From Rhizobacter sp. OV335 (lineage in GTDB: Bacteria > Pseudomonadota > Gammaproteobacteria > Burkholderiales > Burkholderiaceae_C): a DNA stretch of 64,000 nt. Positions 61,115 to 64,000 of this stretch are shown here, piece after piece. The DNA lies in assembly GCF_900142965.1 (NCBI RefSeq), contig NZ_FRCQ01000003.1, positions 292,944-356,943 of the forward strand, given 5' to 3'. Positions within the stretch are counted from its first letter, which is position 1. Each line of letters begins with the position of its first letter. Both the position numbers and the translations under genes were made by a program. The notes under the pieces are model-generated. The model was given only the letters and a program-made list of their open reading frames with translations, was not told where the DNA came from and did no database searches.

Positions 61115-61875
61115 TGCCGGCGCGCCATCTTGTCTCGATGGTGGCCCTGGTGGGCGTGTCCGTGGCCGGGGCTGCTTCGGTCGAGATTCATCCGGCGGGC
61201 CCGACGGTTCCTGAGAACCTGCTGAGGATCGAGCTGCGCTTCGAGCAACCTCAACGCCTGCCCTTCGACATCGCGCGCTTGAAACTGCTCGACGCCAACG
61301 GCCGGGAAGTCCAGCACGCGCTGCTCGACCTGACCTTGCCGAGCGCGGATGGTCGACGCATCACCGTGTTGATGGACCCCGGCCGTGTGAAGAGCGGGGT
61401 GGGGCCGAACCTGGACGCGGGGCGGGCATTGCAAGAGGGTTCGACTGTCAGTCTGCGCTTGGTGGGCATTGATGCCGCCCAGCCACCCGTGGTCAAGACG
61501 TGGCAGGTGACTGCCGCCGCTTCGCGTCCTCTGCGGCCCGAAGCCTGGAAGCTCGCCCTGCCGCGTCGCGACAGCCGTGACGCATTGGTGGTCGATATGC
61601 AGGTGCCCATCAGCTCGGTCGGCGAGGCGCTGATCGCGGTAGTGGATGGACACGGGCGCCGTGTGGACGGCACGACGTCCCTCGCCGAAGGCGATGCGAC
61701 CTGGCGCTTCACACCGTCGCGCCCGTGGGCGGCGGGCACGCATCGGCTGGTCACGCACCCCGACCTGGAGGACCCCGCAGGCAACAGGCGCTGTGCAGCC
61801 TTCGAGACGTCCATCCAGCTCACCAGCCCCTGCGAGGGGACAAGCCTTGCTTTCACGCCGACGAGCGCCAGCTGA
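61111..61875 (+). CDS. Exported Ig-like domain protein of unknown function
   Basis: A 254-residue protein with a signal peptide (about 1-22, GVSVAGAAS). VPENLLRIELRFEQPQRLPFD resembles the first strands of bacterial Ig-like (Big_5/SbsA) domains. A second beta-rich repeat follows at about 145-235 (LPRRDSRDALVVDMQVPISSVGEAL). There are no catalytic motifs. One Cys pair (C225, C242 region) could form a disulfide. It is translationally coupled to the propeller-like protein, which points to a shared complex. Confidence 0.72.
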   Translation: MMPARHLVSMVALVGVSVAGAASVEIHPAGPTVPENLLRIELRFEQPQRLPFDIARLKLLDANGREVQHALLDLTLPSADGRRITVLMDPGRVKSGVGPNLDAGRALQEGSTVSLRLVGIDAAQPPVVKTWQVTAAASRPLRPEAWKLALPRRDSRDALVVDMQVPISSVGEALIAVVDGHGRRVDGTTSLAEGDATWRFTPSRPWAAGTHRLVTHPDLEDPAGNRRCAAFETSIQLTSPCEGTSLAFTPTSAS

Positions 61876-61953
61876 GGGGAACATCCTCCTCTTCCACCAC
61901 CGGTCCCCCGGCCGGTGTCCATCACGCAAGTTCGCCCATCAAGGAGAAACAAC

Positions 61954-62745
61954 ATGGATCTGAAACTCAACGGCAAGCTGGCTCTGGTCAGCGGCAGCAC
62001 GGCAGGCATCGGCTACGCCATCGCGCACACGCTGGCCCAGGAAGGCGCGCGCGTCGTCGTCAATGGGCGAACACAATCCACCGTTGATGAAACCGTCGCT
62101 CGCATGCGCTCGGAGACAGGCGGGTCGGTCGAAGGCTTTGCGGGAGATCTGAGCGGCGCCGAGGCGGCCCACGAAGTCGTTCGCCGCCATCCCGGCATCG
62201 AGATCCTGGTCAACAACCTCGGCATCTTCGAGCCCAAGGCCTTCGAGGACATTCCCGATGAAGACTGGATGCGGTTCTTCGACGTCAACGTCCTGAGTGG
62301 CATTCGGCTCGCACGCCTCGTGCTGCCAGACATGAAGCTCGCCAACTGGGGGCGCATCATTTTCATTTCCAGTGAAAGCGCGGTGCAGATTCCGGCCGAG
62401 ATGATCCATTACGGCATGACCAAGACTGCACAAATTGCGGTTTCCCGCGGGTTGGCAGAGTCGGTATCCGGCACGGGCATCACGGTCAACAGCGTGCTGC
62501 CGGGGCCGACCAAGTCGCGCGGGGTTGGCGACTTCGTGCAGGATCTGGCGCGCGCTAGCGGCAAGAGCTTCGAAGAAGTCGAGGCCGAGTTCTTCGACAA
62601 GGTGCGGCCAACCTCCCTCATCAAGCGTTTCGAAACGCCGGAGGAGGTCGCGTCGCTCGTCGCCTACGTGGCAAGTCCTCTCGCCTCTGCAACTACGGGT
62701 GCCGCACTTCGTGTGGACGGCGGCGTGATCAAGAGCGCCTTCTGA
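61954..62745 (+). CDS. Short-chain dehydrogenase/reductase
   Basis: A 263-residue enzyme behind AAGGAGAAACAAC. GSTAGIG (14-20), NNLG (87-90), Ser140, Tyr153 and Lys157 give the complete SDR set; VVVNGRTQSTVDE suggests NADP use. An insertion around 200-225 (GVGDFVQDLARASGKSFEEVEAEFF) forms a lid seen in the oxidoreductases of this branch. The reaction is unknown. It probably belongs to the same transcript as the two exported proteins, with a 78-bp gap. Confidence 0.9.
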   Translation: MDLKLNGKLALVSGSTAGIGYAIAHTLAQEGARVVVNGRTQSTVDETVARMRSETGGSVEGFAGDLSGAEAAHEVVRRHPGIEILVNNLGIFEPKAFEDIPDEDWMRFFDVNVLSGIRLARLVLPDMKLANWGRIIFISSESAVQIPAEMIHYGMTKTAQIAVSRGLAESVSGTGITVNSVLPGPTKSRGVGDFVQDLARASGKSFEEVEAEFFDKVRPTSLIKRFETPEEVASLVAYVASPLASATTGAALRVDGGVIKSAF

Positions 62746-63024
62746 TTGCTGCCGATGCACGGCATTTGCGGCTGGGCCCGAACGCAGCCGATGCGTAGCG
62801 ATGCGAACGCACTCCCGGGTTGCAATACGCCTCGCCGCTCCCTTTTCTCATTGATGCCGTGGAGGGGGTTCGAGTCCGGTCCCCGGATCGCGAACGCGCG
62901 GAGTCGCCTGTCGACAACGAAGCGCTGCTGCCGAGCGGCAACAGTCGGCCAGTTGCGGGTATTGGCGATAGACTGCTTTTGGGCACGCCAACGGCATGCC
63001 ACCAATGGCGAGGGCCGCCGGAGC

Positions 63025-63639
63025 ATGGCGCATTACTGGATTCTGATTCGCCGTAGCCTGTGCCTGCTCGGGGCCTGCCTCTTTGCCCTGATGGTGCTCA
63101 GATGGCTGATTGTCGTGCTCACCGCCACCGATCTGCACGGCGCGGTCATCGACTCGGTGACGGCACGGCCTGTTGCGCACGCGCTGGTCGTCGCCAGCCG
63201 TGCACGGACTTCGATATCCAGCGTCGACGTGGGGCGGGCCCAGATCGCCGAAGTTCGCACCGACGCGCATGGCCGCTTCGAGGTGGAACTGAGAAGTCGC
63301 AGTGCAAGCGTCCTTCTGGGCGACATCACGGTCGTCGTGATGGCTGCGGATCATCTGCCTGCGGTTGTCACTCCCGGCGCCCCGCCGCCATGGGTCGATC
63401 GCATGACAGGTAACGCGAGCGGGGACCTGATCGTGAAGCTGGCAACCTCCTCCGCGCCGATGCCCGCTGAAATCGTGGACGAGATGAAGGCTCACTTTGG
63501 CCATCTGTACGGACGAAGCCCGATTGCGTGCGCGTTGATCGAAGTGCCGCAATACACCAACTACATGGACAGCTTCGAGGTGCTCAGGCCGGATCGAAAG
63601 CTTGCTGATCGCAAGGAAGAAGAGGGATGCGATGACTAG
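63025..63639 (+). CDS. Membrane-anchored protein with carboxypeptidase-regulatory-like domain
   Basis: A 204-residue protein from ATG 63025, with a possible GAGG 11 bases upstream; the frame is open earlier, but without start signals. Residues about 5-32 form an N-terminal membrane anchor (SLCLLGACLFALMVLRWLIVVL). The next 90 residues (LHGAVIDSVTARPVAHALVVA and RTDAHGRFEVELR) are the beta-sandwich CarboxypepD_reg-like fold. The C-terminal charged part (KAHFGHLYGRSP...RKEEEG) has no recognised domain. Function unknown. Its third positions look less GC-biased than the core genes. Confidence 0.68.
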   Translation: MAHYWILIRRSLCLLGACLFALMVLRWLIVVLTATDLHGAVIDSVTARPVAHALVVASRARTSISSVDVGRAQIAEVRTDAHGRFEVELRSRSASVLLGDITVVVMAADHLPAVVTPGAPPPWVDRMTGNASGDLIVKLATSSAPMPAEIVDEMKAHFGHLYGRSPIACALIEVPQYTNYMDSFEVLRPDRKLADRKEEEGCDD

Positions 63640-63965
63640 TTAGAGACGCCAAGACGATAACTGCTGCGAGAACTCGACGCCGCTAAACAGGGCTGCCCGT
63701 ATTTGCCGGCTTTGCCTTGTTCGTTGCCGTCATGCTCGCAGTGTCTCGTCTCGCCGGATTCCTTCCCAGGGAAGGAGCAGACTGGGTGAAGAGGTGTAGA
63801 GCAGTCGATCGGCGTGGGGAAATGGCGCGTGTCTTTTCCTCGACGCAAACCGCTGGCACGGCGGCAGAAAGCCACGCGGGTGCCGATGCCAGTACAGCTC
63901 GTTCACGGCCACAAGCAGACGCTCGCGACCGGCAGCTTTCGGGTGTCGCGTTAGGATGTTCAGCC
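63640..63965. other. 326-bp region without a supported gene
   Basis: Overlapping frames run on the minus strand, but none has a ribosome site or conserved motif that I can name. One stretch (about 63830-63950, minus) reads RHPKAAGRERLLVAVNELYW and is coding-like without a usable start. It could be a decayed gene. Confidence 0.4.
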
Positions 63966-64000
63966 ATGAAGAGCTTCAACCCCCGTGACCGTGTCATCGT
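63966..64000 (+). CDS. Possible start of a gene running off the window
   Basis: ATG 63966 opens MKSFNPRDRVI and stays open to the last base. AGGATG lies about 9 bases upstream. Too little is visible to name a product. Confidence 0.3.
   Translation, partial: MKSFNPRDRVI

Noticed and set aside
62865..62890. GGGGTTCGAGTCCGG stretch resembling a tRNA T arm and hence a possible attachment-site copy
   Set aside because: The stem does not pair properly, there is no acceptor or CCA end, and it does not match the 3' end of tRNA-Arg.
36643..64000. A second copy of the tRNA-Arg 3' end that would mark the right edge of an integrated element
   Set aside because: None was noticed by eye. If it exists it is probably beyond the window or degenerate.

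Overview
The window looks like a chromosomal segment of a high-GC betaproteobacterium of the order Burkholderiales, perhaps the Rubrivivax/Leptothrix group. That assignment is inferred from the ppc | hemC-hemD-hemX-hemY order, polyhydroxybutyrate (PHB) degradation genes, xdhABC, and strong G/C third positions. No rRNA gene, CRISPR array or intact insertion sequence was found.

Left part, 1 to 36.6 kb, is mostly core metabolism. A cell-wall transglycosylase (251-1153) is followed by a co-directional operon (1363-10618). It encodes a branched-chain-amino-acid-type ABC importer interleaved with an extracellular PHB depolymerase, a 3-hydroxybutyrate-oligomer hydrolase and an alpha/beta hydrolase. 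The operon is preceded by a textbook sigma-54 promoter and an upstream palindrome, so it reads as a regulated unit for cutting, importing and finishing a polyester. After a small orphan pair (10648-11136), a minus-strand purine operon follows: guanine deaminase, a nucleoside-type ABC importer, a Rieske oxygenase and adenosine deaminase. It diverges from xanthine dehydrogenase xdhA-xdhB, with xdhC further on behind an acyltransferase gene and four short repeats. Next come a ferritin-like protein, glycerate kinase, glutaminase, a truncated HTH/nucleotidyltransferase module with a clear operator, PEP carboxylase, the hem cluster and tRNA-Arg(ACG) with a terminator.

Right part, 36.7 to 64 kb, begins directly behind the tRNA and looks accessory. 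Its most interesting feature is a cluster of related large ATPases: two full-length winged-helix/P-loop/helical-repeat regulators (36879-39770, 48759-51596), one lacking the DNA-binding domain (51593-54085) and one lacking the C-terminal half (55485-56948). Between and around them lie an eight-gene minus-strand stress/detoxification operon, a LuxR-type regulator with a degenerate receiver, a TonB-dependent receptor and an MFS transporter. Six tandem GTGAA(T/G)C repeats, mostly spaced 10 bp, lie 50-130 bp upstream of these genes and form a candidate shared operator. The remainder holds a hydrolase, a second MFS exporter, an exported beta-propeller-like/Ig-like pair of unknown function, an SDR and a membrane-anchored protein.

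Gene functions rest on motif and family recognition from the translated sequence. No database search was run.
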